NCBI GenBank assembly: GCA_030693145.1
Contig: JAUYBI010000008.1
Span: forward strand, 1 to 45,487
Direction of reading: 5' to 3'
Origin: Candidatus Omnitrophota bacterium
GTDB taxonomy: Bacteria > Omnitrophota > Gorgyraeia > Gygaellales > Profunditerraquicolaceae
DNA length: 45,487 nt
Part shown: positions 24,004 to 32,415 of the stretch, in pieces
Position numbering within the stretch: position 1 is the stretch's first letter
Layout of the letters: each line of letters begins with the position of its first letter
Program-made: the position numbers and the translations under genes
The notes under the pieces: model-generated
Told to the model about the DNA's origin: nothing
Seen by the model: only the letters and a program-made list of their open reading frames with translations
The model's database searches: none

Positions 24004-25212
24004 ATGTTTTACCTCGGTATCGATGTCGCTTTAAACACCCACCGACTGGTGATGCTTGATGATCACGGTGAACGAGTATCCAGCGGTATCTCCTTCCAGA
24101 ATAACACCGCTGATTTTGAAAAAGTATTAGTTAAACTCAAAGAACTATCTATTAATCCTGATAACTCTATCGCCGGCCTTGAAGCCACCGGTAACAACTG
24201 GGAGAATCTTTACTGCTTCTTAACCGGCAATAAATTTAAAACTATTCTCTTAAATCCGCATCAAACCAATAAATTCCGCGAAGCCCTGCGCAAAAAGGCT
24301 AAAACCGACGATATCGATGCCTTTGTTATTGCCGGGCTCTTAAGATCCAATGAATTTGCTTCCAGCTATGTGCCAGAAGATAAAATCCAAACCTTAAGAG
24401 AATTAACCAAGCTCAGATACGAATTTATCAAAGACCACAAAAATTACCAAAGACAGGTGTTGGCCCTACTTAACATCATCTTCCCGGAATACAGGAAAAC
24501 TGCCTTAAGGAATCCTTTTACGATAGCCTCTACGGCTATCTTCAAAGCCTTTTCTACGGCAAAACATTTGTCTATTGCCAAGCCTAAGCATATCGAGAAA
24601 ATAGTGCGTTCCATAAAAGGCAATAATTTCAATATCAAAGAAATTGAGAATTTAATCTCAATAGCAAAAACCTCTGTCTATTCCGGACGCTGCCAGGAAT
24701 CACGCGCGCTGACACTTAATATACTACTCACTCAGATTGAAAACTTTAGCAAAGCTATAAAACAGTTAGATGAACAAACCAACCAAATACTTTCGCCTGA
24801 ATCAAGTGATGATATTAATAGCTTTCCAGGAAGCAACCTTTTAACTATACCCGGAGTCGGGCCTAAAACTCTCGCCGCCATTCTCTCCTGCGTGGGAGAA
24901 TCCGGCCAGGCGTTTTCTACCGGCGTTAAACTTATCGGCCATATCGGATTCTTCCCGCAAATCTATGAATCCGGTGAAACCAAACGAGCTAACAGACTGT
25001 GTAATAAAGGCCCTGCTTATTTAAGACAGGCTCTTTATATGGGTTCTGTCGCTTGCGTAAAGCACAATCTTCAGTTACGCAGGCTCTACCATACAAAAGT
25101 ATCTCAGGGCAAAAAACCCAAACAAGCGCTTATTTGCGTGGCTAAAAAGTTAGCGCATTTATGCCTAAGCATCTCTACTTCGCCACCCCCACAAGGACTC
25201 GAACTTTTTTGA
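24004..25212 (+). mobile_element. IS110-family transposase, intact
   Basis: 402 aa. N-terminal DEDD RuvC-like domain: GIDVALNTH (Asp7), GLEATGNNWENLY (Glu), KTDDIDAFVIAGLL (Asp pair). C-terminal Transposase_20 domain: LTIPGVGPKTLAAILSCVG, LIGHIGFFPQIYESGETKRANRLCNKGPAYLRQALYMGS with the Ser of ESG as candidate nucleophile. The ribosome site AAAGGAGG lies six bases before the ATG. The non-coding end is on the 5' side, as in the IS110 rather than the IS1111 subgroup. Only 18 bases separate its stop from the end of the TOTE gene, so the element probably landed at that gene's 3' edge. Confidence 0.93.
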
Positions 25213-25230
25213 ATTAATGCACTCCTATAT

Positions 25231-27642
25231 CTATGTCAAAACATCTACAGCAAAAGAACTCTCATCTTTAATCTCATAGCCCATAGTCTTATAAGCCTTA
25301 AGGCGTTTTTTAAACATCGCTACTGCTACCGATACTTTCTCATCAACATAATCGTATATACGAATGTTGGTTTTCGTATGATATTTACGGTGTAGACGTC
25401 CCGCGTATTGAATAACCTTGCCCTTAAACGCTATCGGCATAGCTATGAAAAGCGTATCAAGCCTGGGATCATCAAACCCCTCGCCAATATACGCGCCAGT
25501 AGCCAATAACGCTTTTGGCGCATCACCTAATGAATTAAGTTTATCAAAAATCTTTCGGCGTTCTTTAATACCGATACCGCCGTATAAAACGCCTAAATTT
25601 TCAATATGGGGGCTAAGCATCTCTTCTAAAATAGCAAGATGCGCTTTGCGTTCGGTAAGAATAAGCGGGAATCTTCCTTCAGCTACCATTTTCTTAACAT
25701 CACTCACGATCATTTCGTTTCGCTTAACATCCGCCACAAGCTTTGGCCAAAGTTCATAAATATTGGATCTCTCATTCCACTCGCAATCAAATGCGGTAAT
25801 CCTCGGCATAACAAAACAATCCGAGAAAACCCGGTTAACTTCTTGATTTTTAATTTGATGGACAATGGGGCCGCATTGCATATGTATAATCGGCTGTTGT
25901 CCATCTCTACGATAAGGAGTCGCGGTAAGTCCCAGGATAAACTTTGCTTTTACTTCCGTCATTACCCGCTCAAACGATACCACGCTGACATGATGACACT
26001 CATCAATTATCACAAACCCGTAATCAGCCACACGGCCATCTACTCTGCTTTTTTCTGACAAACTTTGTATCATTGCTACGTCCAATATACCGGTAGCCTT
26101 ATCTTTACCCCCACTTATCTGGCCGATCTTATTTTCATCTATGCCCAAAAAGACAGATAACTGCTTTCGCCATTGTTCTAAGAGCGGTTTACGATGCACC
26201 AATATAAGAGTGCTAGTTTTACGCTTGGCTATAGCGTAAATCGCCAGGACTGTCTTGACTGTGCCGGGAGGCGCGGATAATACGCCGTTTTCAGAAAATA
26301 GAATCTTCTTAACTGCAGACTTTTGCTCTTTTGCAAGCTTACCATGAAACCGAAACCGCTTCGTTATGCCCAAAACTCTCTTATCTTTAATTTCTGCCTT
26401 AATGCCGTATTCATTTAATACGCAACAGATATCATCAAGACATCCTCTCGGCAATGAGAGATAACCATCCATGATTTCCGAACAGCATATGACTCGCGGG
26501 GTTAACGACGTTAATAACCGCAAACTTTGACGCCGGTAGAATTCAGGATTTTGAAAAGCGGCTAAACGCTTAAGCTGATTCAATAACACCGAAGGCAAAA
26601 TATCGGTCTTTATATAAACTCTGTTCGCAACAGTCATTTCGACGCTTTCCGGTAAATTACCTATGACCGGCAAGTATCGCTTCTTACCAGAAGGCAGACG
26701 CGACCAAGGCGGATCGGTATCCTCTACCGGGCTTATACGCACACCGATAACTTTGCCTTGCGCAGCCGCATTATTCGCCAAATGCTCTGCCTCATCAATA
26801 GGCATCTTTTTAATAGAGCCTAAAAATTTCCATTGATCAGGATACGGCTTGAAATTATCGTCAACAAACAGGCTGTTGCCGAATTTGGCTGCTTCTTTCT
26901 GTAACGGCAAGGCTATTAAGTTACCAAAACCGCCCTTCGGCAGAGTATCTTGATTGGGAAATAAGCGATCGTAGCTCTTCATATCCAACTGGTAATGTTT
27001 AGACATAGTCTCGGTAAGCAAAAATGAACCCAGGCGCCGCACAGTAAATGCCGGAAGCTTATCCTCAAAAAATATCCACGCATGCGCGCCATTTCCAGAA
27101 CGCGAACGCTCTATGAACACAGGAACATTGTTTTCAAAACAAGTTTGTTTAAAAACAGTTATATTATCCTGCCACCCATCTTTGTCAAAATCTACAGCGA
27201 GAAAATAACAAATATCTCCATCCAGCAAAGGATAGATCCCCACAACAAAACTGCCATTTAAATGTCTCAAGATTACGGATTGATCGAAAGGTAATAGTTC
27301 ACGGTTAGGGCATTCAGAACATCTGGTTGTTGCCCGCTGGCAAATCTTAGGCACCCATTCGTTTTTGCAGACAGGGCTATAGCCGGATTTACCTGTTTTT
27401 CTGCTTATCCAATGCTTTGCGTATACGTCCGTTCTTCCGCGAAATAATTTCTTGAATAACTTAACTTTTTCTTCAGAAGAAATTTCTTCTGAAATTGTGA
27501 CGGAGCGTTCGCTTATTGGAGTAGATTTTAACTCACGGAGTAATTGCTGTTTCTGCTGATTAAGGGAGGATATATCTGAATCTAATTTCCGGACAGATTG
27601 AATAATATCGCGGCGCTTTTGGTTGTCATCCTGTGGGTCCAT
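25231..27642 (-). CDS. TOTE-type archaeo-eukaryotic primase fused to SF2 helicase
   Basis: 803 aa. Residues 10-40 form a coiled coil and 55-115 a Cys-containing module (Cys92, 101, 108, 111). The primase-like (AEP) domain spans about 115-330: FLAVDFDKDGW with Asp151 and Asp153, then RSGNGAHAWIFFE with His187, then FPNQDTLPKGGFGNLIALPLQ, a signature of the TOTE conflict-system primase family. The helicase spans about 430-790: motif I APPGTVKT (457-464), DECH (547-550), TATPYRR, and motif VI QYAGRLHR. Val462 replaces the usual Gly of motif I. It starts 10 bases after the HEPN gene, so MNT, HEPN and this gene look like one operon. Likely anti-mobile-element function, inferred from the family. 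Confidence 0.88.
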   Translation of the reverse strand: MDPQDDNQKRRDIIQSVRKLDSDISSLNQQKQQLLRELKSTPISERSVTISEEISSEEKVKLFKKLFRGRTDVYAKHWISRKTGKSGYSPVCKNEWVPKICQRATTRCSECPNRELLPFDQSVILRHLNGSFVVGIYPLLDGDICYFLAVDFDKDGWQDNITVFKQTCFENNVPVFIERSRSGNGAHAWIFFEDKLPAFTVRRLGSFLLTETMSKHYQLDMKSYDRLFPNQDTLPKGGFGNLIALPLQKEAAKFGNSLFVDDNFKPYPDQWKFLGSIKKMPIDEAEHLANNAAAQGKVIGVRISPVEDTDPPWSRLPSGKKRYLPVIGNLPESVEMTVANRVYIKTDILPSVLLNQLKRLAAFQNPEFYRRQSLRLLTSLTPRVICCSEIMDGYLSLPRGCLDDICCVLNEYGIKAEIKDKRVLGITKRFRFHGKLAKEQKSAVKKILFSENGVLSAPPGTVKTVLAIYAIAKRKTSTLILVHRKPLLEQWRKQLSVFLGIDENKIGQISGGKDKATGILDVAMIQSLSEKSRVDGRVADYGFVIIDECHHVSVVSFERVMTEVKAKFILGLTATPYRRDGQQPIIHMQCGPIVHQIKNQEVNRVFSDCFVMPRITAFDCEWNERSNIYELWPKLVADVKRNEMIVSDVKKMVAEGRFPLILTERKAHLAILEEMLSPHIENLGVLYGGIGIKERRKIFDKLNSLGDAPKALLATGAYIGEGFDDPRLDTLFIAMPIAFKGKVIQYAGRLHRKYHTKTNIRIYDYVDEKVSVAVAMFKKRLKAYKTMGYEIKDESSFAVDVLT

Positions 27643-27652
27643 AAATCAATTA

Positions 27653-28087
27653 TTATGTATCCCTAGAGAGGGTTTCTTTGGCTTTATTTATAAACTCTTC
27701 GGCATTATTTATACTTAAAGATGCTCCATCTTTAGAAAACTCGCCTCCATAATTAGCATCTTCCCTTAAGGACATACTGTCTTTTAAAATATGGGAATAA
27801 CGTTTTTCCAGCATGCCTGTTTCTACGAATAAGGCTTCGATGGCAATGTATAACGCGTAATGGCTTCTTTCGCGGTATCCCTTGGAGAATAATAATGCGC
27901 GAGCGGCATGAAATGTCGCGTAATAAGCATTTATTGTTGCGTATTTATAACGTTCGTTCTTAAATCTATCCCTGGCCTCAACAAGATCATCAAAGGCAAC
28001 CTTTAATTCCTTATCAACCAGAGCCCTTGCCTTGGAGAAATGAAAAATCTTTTTCTTTTCAAGCGCTTCCTTAAAATCCTGATTCAT
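27653..28087 (-). CDS. HEPN-domain protein (toxin-like)
   Basis: 144 aa, all helical. ARDRFKNERYKYATINAYYATFHAARALLFSKGYRERSHYALYIAIEALFVETG is the classical HEPN (PF05168-type) core, with a candidate catalytic Arg72-x3-His76 in the loop. HEPN toxins are RNases (or tRNA nucleases) controlled by MNT partners. The upstream MNT gene overlaps it by 17 bases, and the TOTE gene follows after 10 bases. Together they make a type VII-like HEPN/MNT pair embedded in a larger operon. Confidence 0.88.
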   Translation of the reverse strand: MNQDFKEALEKKKIFHFSKARALVDKELKVAFDDLVEARDRFKNERYKYATINAYYATFHAARALLFSKGYRERSHYALYIAIEALFVETGMLEKRYSHILKDSMSLREDANYGGEFSKDGASLSINNAEEFINKAKETLSRDT

Positions 28088-28628
28088 TTATCGGCTTCTC
28101 CCACAAGATGATCCCCCGATTAACTTCGGCGAAGAATTCCGGGTTACTTTTTTCAAGCTGCATCCATTCGATCTGTTTTTTGATTACCGGTTTAATCTCG
28201 AAGGCTGTATTTGCCTTAAAATTAGATACCGCTTTCAACACTTCATCTCTCTCTTCTGAAATAATAAATAAATCTAAATCACTGTCGGAAGTAAAAGTAC
28301 CGGCCGCATAGCTGCCATATAGGATAGTACGCCTAGAAATGTTATTTAGTTTCTCAACCAAAGGTTCCAAGGTAAGCAAGGTATTCAGGATCTTAAACCG
28401 CTCTAAATATTCATTTGGCAACTTTAAGGTATAAAGATTAGTTTTCCCCTTCTTCTCGGAAATAAGAATATTATTCTTCTCTAGTAATCGCAAAGCATTG
28501 CTTGTAGCTCCAAGGCTTATTTTTAGCTTTCTTGAGATTTCTCTGCTATAAAAAGCCTTATCTTGATTAGCCACAAACAGGCTTAAGACACGTTGCTCTA
28601 CAGTCCTAATAAAAATGTTTTTTAACAT
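28071..28628 (-). CDS. HTH-MNT nucleotidyltransferase antitoxin
   Basis: 185 aa. A winged helix (residues about 5-70, SREISRKLKISLGATSNALRLLEKNNIL) is fused to a minimal nucleotidyltransferase with Gly105-Ser106 and Asp117-x-Asp119 (YGSYAAGTFTSDSDLDLFII). It should both repress its operon through the HTH and neutralise the HEPN toxin by adding nucleotides. The two 14-bp palindromes directly upstream are its likely operator. It has the same fold order as the MNT gene at 13.4 kb but a different sequence. Confidence 0.88.
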   Translation of the reverse strand: MLKNIFIRTVEQRVLSLFVANQDKAFYSREISRKLKISLGATSNALRLLEKNNILISEKKGKTNLYTLKLPNEYLERFKILNTLLTLEPLVEKLNNISRRTILYGSYAAGTFTSDSDLDLFIISEERDEVLKAVSNFKANTAFEIKPVIKKQIEWMQLEKSNPEFFAEVNRGIILWEKPINESGF

Positions 28629-28642
28629 ATCTGTTATCTCCG

Positions 28643-28676
28643 TTCATTAAATTGAACACATGTTCATTATAATGAA
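28643..28676. promoter_or_regulatory. Double-palindrome operator of MNT/HEPN operon
   Basis: TTCATTAAATTGAA (28643-28656, near-palindromic) and TTCATTATAATGAA (28663-28676, perfect) are separated by CACATG. Their centres are 20 bp apart, two helical turns, on the same DNA face. They sit 15-48 bases upstream of the MNT start and contain TATAAT-like sequence, so repressor binding would block initiation. Confidence 0.7.
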
Positions 28677-28696
28677 GTGGCAGCTGAATATCAAGC

Positions 28697-29087
28697 AAAA
28701 TTTTTCGCTATTAAACAGAAACATCAAAGAAACTCTCTCTCTAATAATTTAGTTAAATCTCTTCAGTATAAATCCACTGATTCCTAGTAAATGACTTAAT
28801 TGAGCTCTTATATTACGCAGAATTTCGCCAAATATCCATTTACTACAAAGCCTTTACTAAGTGGCATTTCAGAGATAGAGAGATAAGCTAGCGAGATTTA
28901 TTTGGCTTACTTTAGCGAACCTTAGGCAGGATTAAAATTGAAGATCAACAACAGTAGGACAACAGAAAAAATAACGCCCTAACTCTTTGACACGTGCAGA
29001 CATAAAAAATACCCTGACTAGTGCTATTAATCAGGGTAATCTTTATCTCTCATCATGAATTTTGAGAGATTTAAATGGCTCCCCACT
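28697..29087. repeat. tRNA-Asn downstream module, copy B
   Basis: Shares with copy C: ACATCAAAGAAACTCTCTC, TCCTAGTAAATG, CCATTTACTACAAAGCC, GAGAGATAAGCTA, AACTCTTTGACAC and the hairpin stem TACCCTGA/TCAGGGTA. The final ATGGCTCCCC corresponds to the tRNA 3' end in copy C. The middle (28905-28975) differs and lacks the GATTG...AATGAC repeat of A and C. No gene lies in 28629-29087 apart from the MNT operator. Confidence 0.75.
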
Positions 29088-29315
29088 ATGGACTCAGAAC
29101 ACTACAAGAGGCGCCTCTCTAAGTGCAAGGAAATACATATACTTGTGAAGATGTACCGGCTCCGCGGCCGAGGCACTTCCATAGATCAATCACTGCTTAA
29201 ACGATTCTCCGGCAAGTCCCTGCTTCGGATTGCCGCCCTCAGCACCCCGGAACAACGCCAAGCGTATATCGAATCTATCCAAAACGAAATCAACCGCCTA
29301 TTGCCGAAGGATTAA
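29088..29315 (+). CDS. Shortened paralogue of the 14.25 kb HTH protein
   Basis: 75 aa from the ATG at 29088. Its first 25 residues (MDSEHYKRRLSKCKEIHILV...) and C-terminal LLKRFSGKSLLRIA match the 14253-14693 protein. About 65-75 central residues, including the whole helix-turn-helix, are missing. The reading frame stays open through the deletion. Like its relative it starts inside the tRNA-end-like edge of a repeat module. It is either a decayed remnant or a deliberately short form; no DNA-binding motif remains. Confidence 0.5.
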   Translation: MDSEHYKRRLSKCKEIHILVKMYRLRGRGTSIDQSLLKRFSGKSLLRIAALSTPEQRQAYIESIQNEINRLLPKD

Positions 29316-29316
29316 T

Positions 29317-30384
29317 TTATTTCAACAACTCCTGCACGGTATAAATGTTATAAAACGCCTCCGGAATAAGCGCTTTGATGCGATTGAGATTGTCAAACGG
29401 CGGCTTTAACATGAGCGGAGCCAAATCAGAAATATGCTTCGGATCCCAACGAGAATCTTTGAGTGTGTGATCCTTTGGGTGTGTTCTCAATAGAGCCGCC
29501 AGAAGCATCGCGCGCGAAGCCGCAATCTTTGCCTCTTCAATCCGGAATCTCGTATTTACAAGATGGCTTGAAATCTTACCAATACCATCCGTCAATATTT
29601 CCGCGTGTTTATCCTTAGGTACGCCTTTTAAGGCAAGGCCGCATATCACGATACTGGTACGAAAAGTATCCTCTATTGCCTGCTCCTCGGTATACTTGCC
29701 GCCACGATAACCAATCTCGGCATCCGCAAGCGCCTTGTAGCTCTTGCGAACCAAAGCAATATCCTCTGCCGCCGTAAAAAGTTCGCCTACATCGAAAAGC
29801 TGTTTGATAATCTGCATGCTGGATTTCGAAGCATAATGAATGCCTATCGTGTTAGGCGCAAAAGCCGTCAGTTTATCTCCCAAAAGGCAATCGATAACCG
29901 GCATGCGCACTTTAATTGGTTTCTCAAGCTCGATAAAAGGCGTCTTGACCAGATTGACCTCGGTCTTGGGATAAAGATTTTTCTCTTCAAGGATATCAAG
30001 AAGCACGTAATCGCGCCTCTTGGATATAGCGGAATTATAAAAGAACTTGAAGTGCATCCTATGCGGCAGGCCCCGTTCGCCGCGGTCATCCTGTTCAAAA
30101 CCTAAGAATGGCGCTTTCCCTCCGATATCGGCCAAGTCCGGTTCATATTTGGCGCGAAGCATATCGGTCACGATATCGATATCTATGGATAACCTGCGAA
30201 ACTCCTTCAAAAGCAGGATTATGCTGGTACCGCCTTTAAAGACGAACGGTATGGAAGATTCGCTTAAGGCGCATAATAAAGCAAGCGCGTGTATCGACTT
30301 CTCCAGCAAAGCCGGATCGACACTGCCCATCTCCTGCTTTTTTCTTACTACCCATTCTTTCGTAAAGCATTGATTTGCAATCAT
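29317..30384 (-). CDS. AbiEii/AbiGii-family nucleotidyltransferase toxin
   Basis: 355 aa. FVFKGGTSIILLLKEFRRLSIDIDIVTD carries the family motif: Gly51-Gly52-Thr-Ser and Asp68-x-Asp70 of the nucleotidyltransferase fold. The rest, including LLGDKLTAFAPNTIGI and IKQLFDVGEL, matches the AbiEii-type conserved Lys/Asp positions. AbiEii toxins modify tRNA or similar targets and act with an AbiEi antitoxin, here the gene upstream with 40 bases between. It ends one base from the convergent short HTH-like gene. Confidence 0.88.
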   Translation of the reverse strand: MIANQCFTKEWVVRKKQEMGSVDPALLEKSIHALALLCALSESSIPFVFKGGTSIILLLKEFRRLSIDIDIVTDMLRAKYEPDLADIGGKAPFLGFEQDDRGERGLPHRMHFKFFYNSAISKRRDYVLLDILEEKNLYPKTEVNLVKTPFIELEKPIKVRMPVIDCLLGDKLTAFAPNTIGIHYASKSSMQIIKQLFDVGELFTAAEDIALVRKSYKALADAEIGYRGGKYTEEQAIEDTFRTSIVICGLALKGVPKDKHAEILTDGIGKISSHLVNTRFRIEEAKIAASRAMLLAALLRTHPKDHTLKDSRWDPKHISDLAPLMLKPPFDNLNRIKALIPEAFYNIYTVQELLK

Positions 30385-30424
30385 AAATACAATTAACTCC
30401 AGCCACTTTTTTATAAAAAGTGGC

Positions 30425-31141
30425 TCAAATGAACTTTATCCGTTCCATCAACCCTTCGGTCTTTAATTTTCGCCTTTTGGCATAGTTAAGCAGGGCCCCG
30501 ACATCGACCCGCCCGGCCGCGAGGACGTTTCCCAGTATCCGGGAATGCTCATCTTCATCCATAAGCTTCAAGTCCGATGCCTCCACCAGAAGATCGACCA
30601 ATATCTTCTCTATATCCGCCACGTGGCCGCTTGAACGTTCCCTGGTAATGGCCGGCCGGATCACCACGGTTTTCTCTCCTATACTGAATTTCCGCGCATC
30701 GTTTCCGCGTGGGTTCAGCCATACATCATAGCCGGAATCTTTCAGGAAATCGTACACTCCGCCCATGGCATCGCGATCCACATAAACGAACGTAACGAAC
30801 CGCGCCAGCATATGGTGGGCAAAAGACTTCAACTGCTCCGTAGACCAGACCGAAAAAGAAAGAAGCGGATATTTCTTCTCCATAGCCGCGATTATCTTCT
30901 TAACTGGCCGTTGATCCAATTCGAAAGACTGCTTGATGAACGAATACCACCCTCTTCCAGCGCCGTATAAAATACCCTCTTTGCCGAAATCGACCAGATA
31001 CTTGTTAAAAGTACCCAAGTGAACCTCGGGAACGAGATTGCGCAAATCCTCCCTACTGAAATATTGCTGATGGTCTTTCAGCTTCTTTTCGATTTCGTTT
31101 TTCAGCAAATCCTTAAAATCTGTGTTATTCATTTTAGTCAA
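30425..31141 (-). CDS. AbiEi-like antitoxin (DUF6577-like)
   Basis: 238 aa. The start is the TTG at 31141, which has GGAGG six bases upstream; an ATG three codons later is spaced 15. An N-terminal winged-helix region (FSREDLRNLVPEVHLGTFNKYLVDFGKEGILYGAGRGWY) is followed by a mixed domain (SFSVWSTEQLKSFAHHMLARFVTFVYVDRDAMGGVYDFLKDSGYDVWLNP) and a helical tail. This domain plan is that of type IV antitoxins paired with AbiEii toxins. It probably represses its own operon and blocks the downstream toxin's activity. Confidence 0.78.
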   Translation of the reverse strand: MTKMNNTDFKDLLKNEIEKKLKDHQQYFSREDLRNLVPEVHLGTFNKYLVDFGKEGILYGAGRGWYSFIKQSFELDQRPVKKIIAAMEKKYPLLSFSVWSTEQLKSFAHHMLARFVTFVYVDRDAMGGVYDFLKDSGYDVWLNPRGNDARKFSIGEKTVVIRPAITRERSSGHVADIEKILVDLLVEASDLKLMDEDEHSRILGNVLAAGRVDVGALLNYAKRRKLKTEGLMERIKFI

Positions 31142-31158
31142 TGCAAACCTCCATCCTG

Positions 31159-31419
31159 CTAATCATCAAACGTGCGCGTGTCTTTCTTGAATTTAACCTT
31201 GAGCAAGTAACAACCCTTTTCTTTTTTCACGGACAAAACTTTGATCTCCCCCGTCATATCAGGGTCTTCCATATAACCATACTTACCATCGCATTCAAAA
31301 GTAAAATAAGCAGGGCCGCCGCAGGTGGAACTAGAACGCGAATCGCATTGAGAAATCACAATTCTCTTGAGATTAAGAATGATGTCTTTGCCTTTTAAGT
31401 CTTTTCGTATTTTACTCAT
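31159..31419 (-). CDS. Small protein of unknown function
   Basis: 86 aa from the ATG at 31419 (AAGGG upstream); an in-frame TTG at 31500 would add 27 residues. The C-terminal half is beta-rich (IKVLSVKKEKGCYLLKVKFKK). The middle has CDSRSSSTCGGPAYFTFECDGKYGY with three Cys. I recognise no family. It lies between the AbiE pair and the nuclease-like gene on the same strand, with 17 bases to the AbiEi start, so it is probably part of the same defence stretch. Confidence 0.45.
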   Translation of the reverse strand: MSKIRKDLKGKDIILNLKRIVISQCDSRSSSTCGGPAYFTFECDGKYGYMEDPDMTGEIKVLSVKKEKGCYLLKVKFKKDTRTFDD

Positions 31420-31541
31420 GGGTTTCCCTTGTTTTTCCAATAGATATCCGACCGCCTTCAGTATTCGCAAAAGCGGCCGCCGTCTCAATGATTTAGTCAA
31501 TCTCGGACAAAGACTGCTTCCATTCTATTGTTTCCGATTCT

Positions 31542-32123
31542 TTATGCACCATCATCCCTCGTGCTTTTTGATGGGGGTATCTGCAAATCACACTGTTGTA
31601 AAAGTGACAACGTCCTAAGAATCTCATCGTCATAATTGCTGGTTGATATTGCCTTCCTTAGTTCTGGCAAAATCTGATCACGAAAGCTTAGAACGCAAAC
31701 GCGAATACCGTACTTTTTATTATAATCTGAAAGAAACTTCTTTAAACCAATTTCATGTGTCACGGTCCAGGTTACGAATATTCTATGGATTTTTGAAGGC
31801 GCAAATCCCATATGGCGGTAAGTCTGGATAATGCTGTTAAAATATTTTTTTCCTTTCGTGTAATCCGTTTTCCGTCCTTTACGAGAAGCTGGAACACCCC
31901 GAAATTTCTTATCAAAAACCTCGCGCAAATCTTCTACCGAATGCCACCAGCTTTTACAGTGAGTGACGGAACTTTCAACATGGTACTGTTCTTTTGTTTC
32001 AAGGTTATACGCAAGCAAGTCAGCCTGACGATTATTGCCCGATTTAATCTTTGCGTCCGTTATAGTCAAACAACCCTTACAGTAACGGAAATAGCATTCA
32101 ACTATATGTTCGACTGCATTCAT
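31542..32123 (-). CDS. PD-(D/E)xK nuclease-like protein
   Basis: 193 aa from the ATG at 32123, chosen because it overlaps the stop of an upstream reading frame as ATGA. MNAVEHIVECYFRYCKGC...KIKSGNNRQADLLAYNLETKEQYHVESSVTHCKSW has the layout of a PD-(D/E)xK core: an N-terminal Glu helix, Asp35 after a charged loop, and Glu50-x-Ser52 on the next strand (Lys replaced by Ser). The C-terminal part is helical. This fits restriction-type endonucleases but the match is by pattern only. The upstream frame it is coupled to is decapitated. Confidence 0.5.
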   Translation of the reverse strand: MNAVEHIVECYFRYCKGCLTITDAKIKSGNNRQADLLAYNLETKEQYHVESSVTHCKSWWHSVEDLREVFDKKFRGVPASRKGRKTDYTKGKKYFNSIIQTYRHMGFAPSKIHRIFVTWTVTHEIGLKKFLSDYNKKYGIRVCVLSFRDQILPELRKAISTSNYDDEILRTLSLLQQCDLQIPPSKSTRDDGA

Positions 32124-32254
32124 TTTGCGGGATCCTCCCATTTCTCCACCAACGTCATGGTCTTATTTCGAGGTTCATATTCATCTTCAATCTTCCCGAT
32201 ATCTACCACAACTGGCACTTGAGCTAATATCCCGGTAGAGTGAACCCCTCTGTC
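32120..32254 (-). pseudogene. C-terminal remnant of a gene coupled to the nuclease-like gene
   Basis: Frame without a start, reading ...VHSTGILAQVPVVVDIGKI..., then EDEYEPRNKTMTLVEKWEDPAK and a TGA that overlaps the nuclease-like start (ATGA). A TAA closes it at its 5' side, about where the IS3 remnant begins. The tight coupling shows it was once the upstream member of that operon. The fragment is too short to name; a methyltransferase would be a natural guess but nothing in it proves that. Confidence 0.45.
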
Positions 32255-32261
32255 TGTAATC

Positions 32262-32414
32262 TTAGATTAGACTAAATTGACAGGGTTCAGGGTTTTGTTC
32301 TTTCTCAAGAAGTTCAGCTTCAAATTCGTTTGGCGGCAAATAATCAAGCGAAGAATGCAGCCGCTTTTGATTATACACCGCATCGATAAAATAAGGAATT
32401 CTTTTTTGCGTCCT
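32262..32414 (-). pseudogene. IS3-family transposase C-terminal remnant
   Basis: Reads RTQKRIPYFIDAVYNQKRLHSSLDYLPPNEFE followed by a Glu-rich tail and stop TAA (32264-32262). YNQKRLHSSL-YLPP-EFE is the canonical end of IS3-family OrfB transposases. The rest of the element is missing: upstream sequence at once becomes module C. The remnant ends within about 10 bases of the decapitated frame, so this IS probably caused the truncation. Confidence 0.85.
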
Positions 32415-32415
32415 G

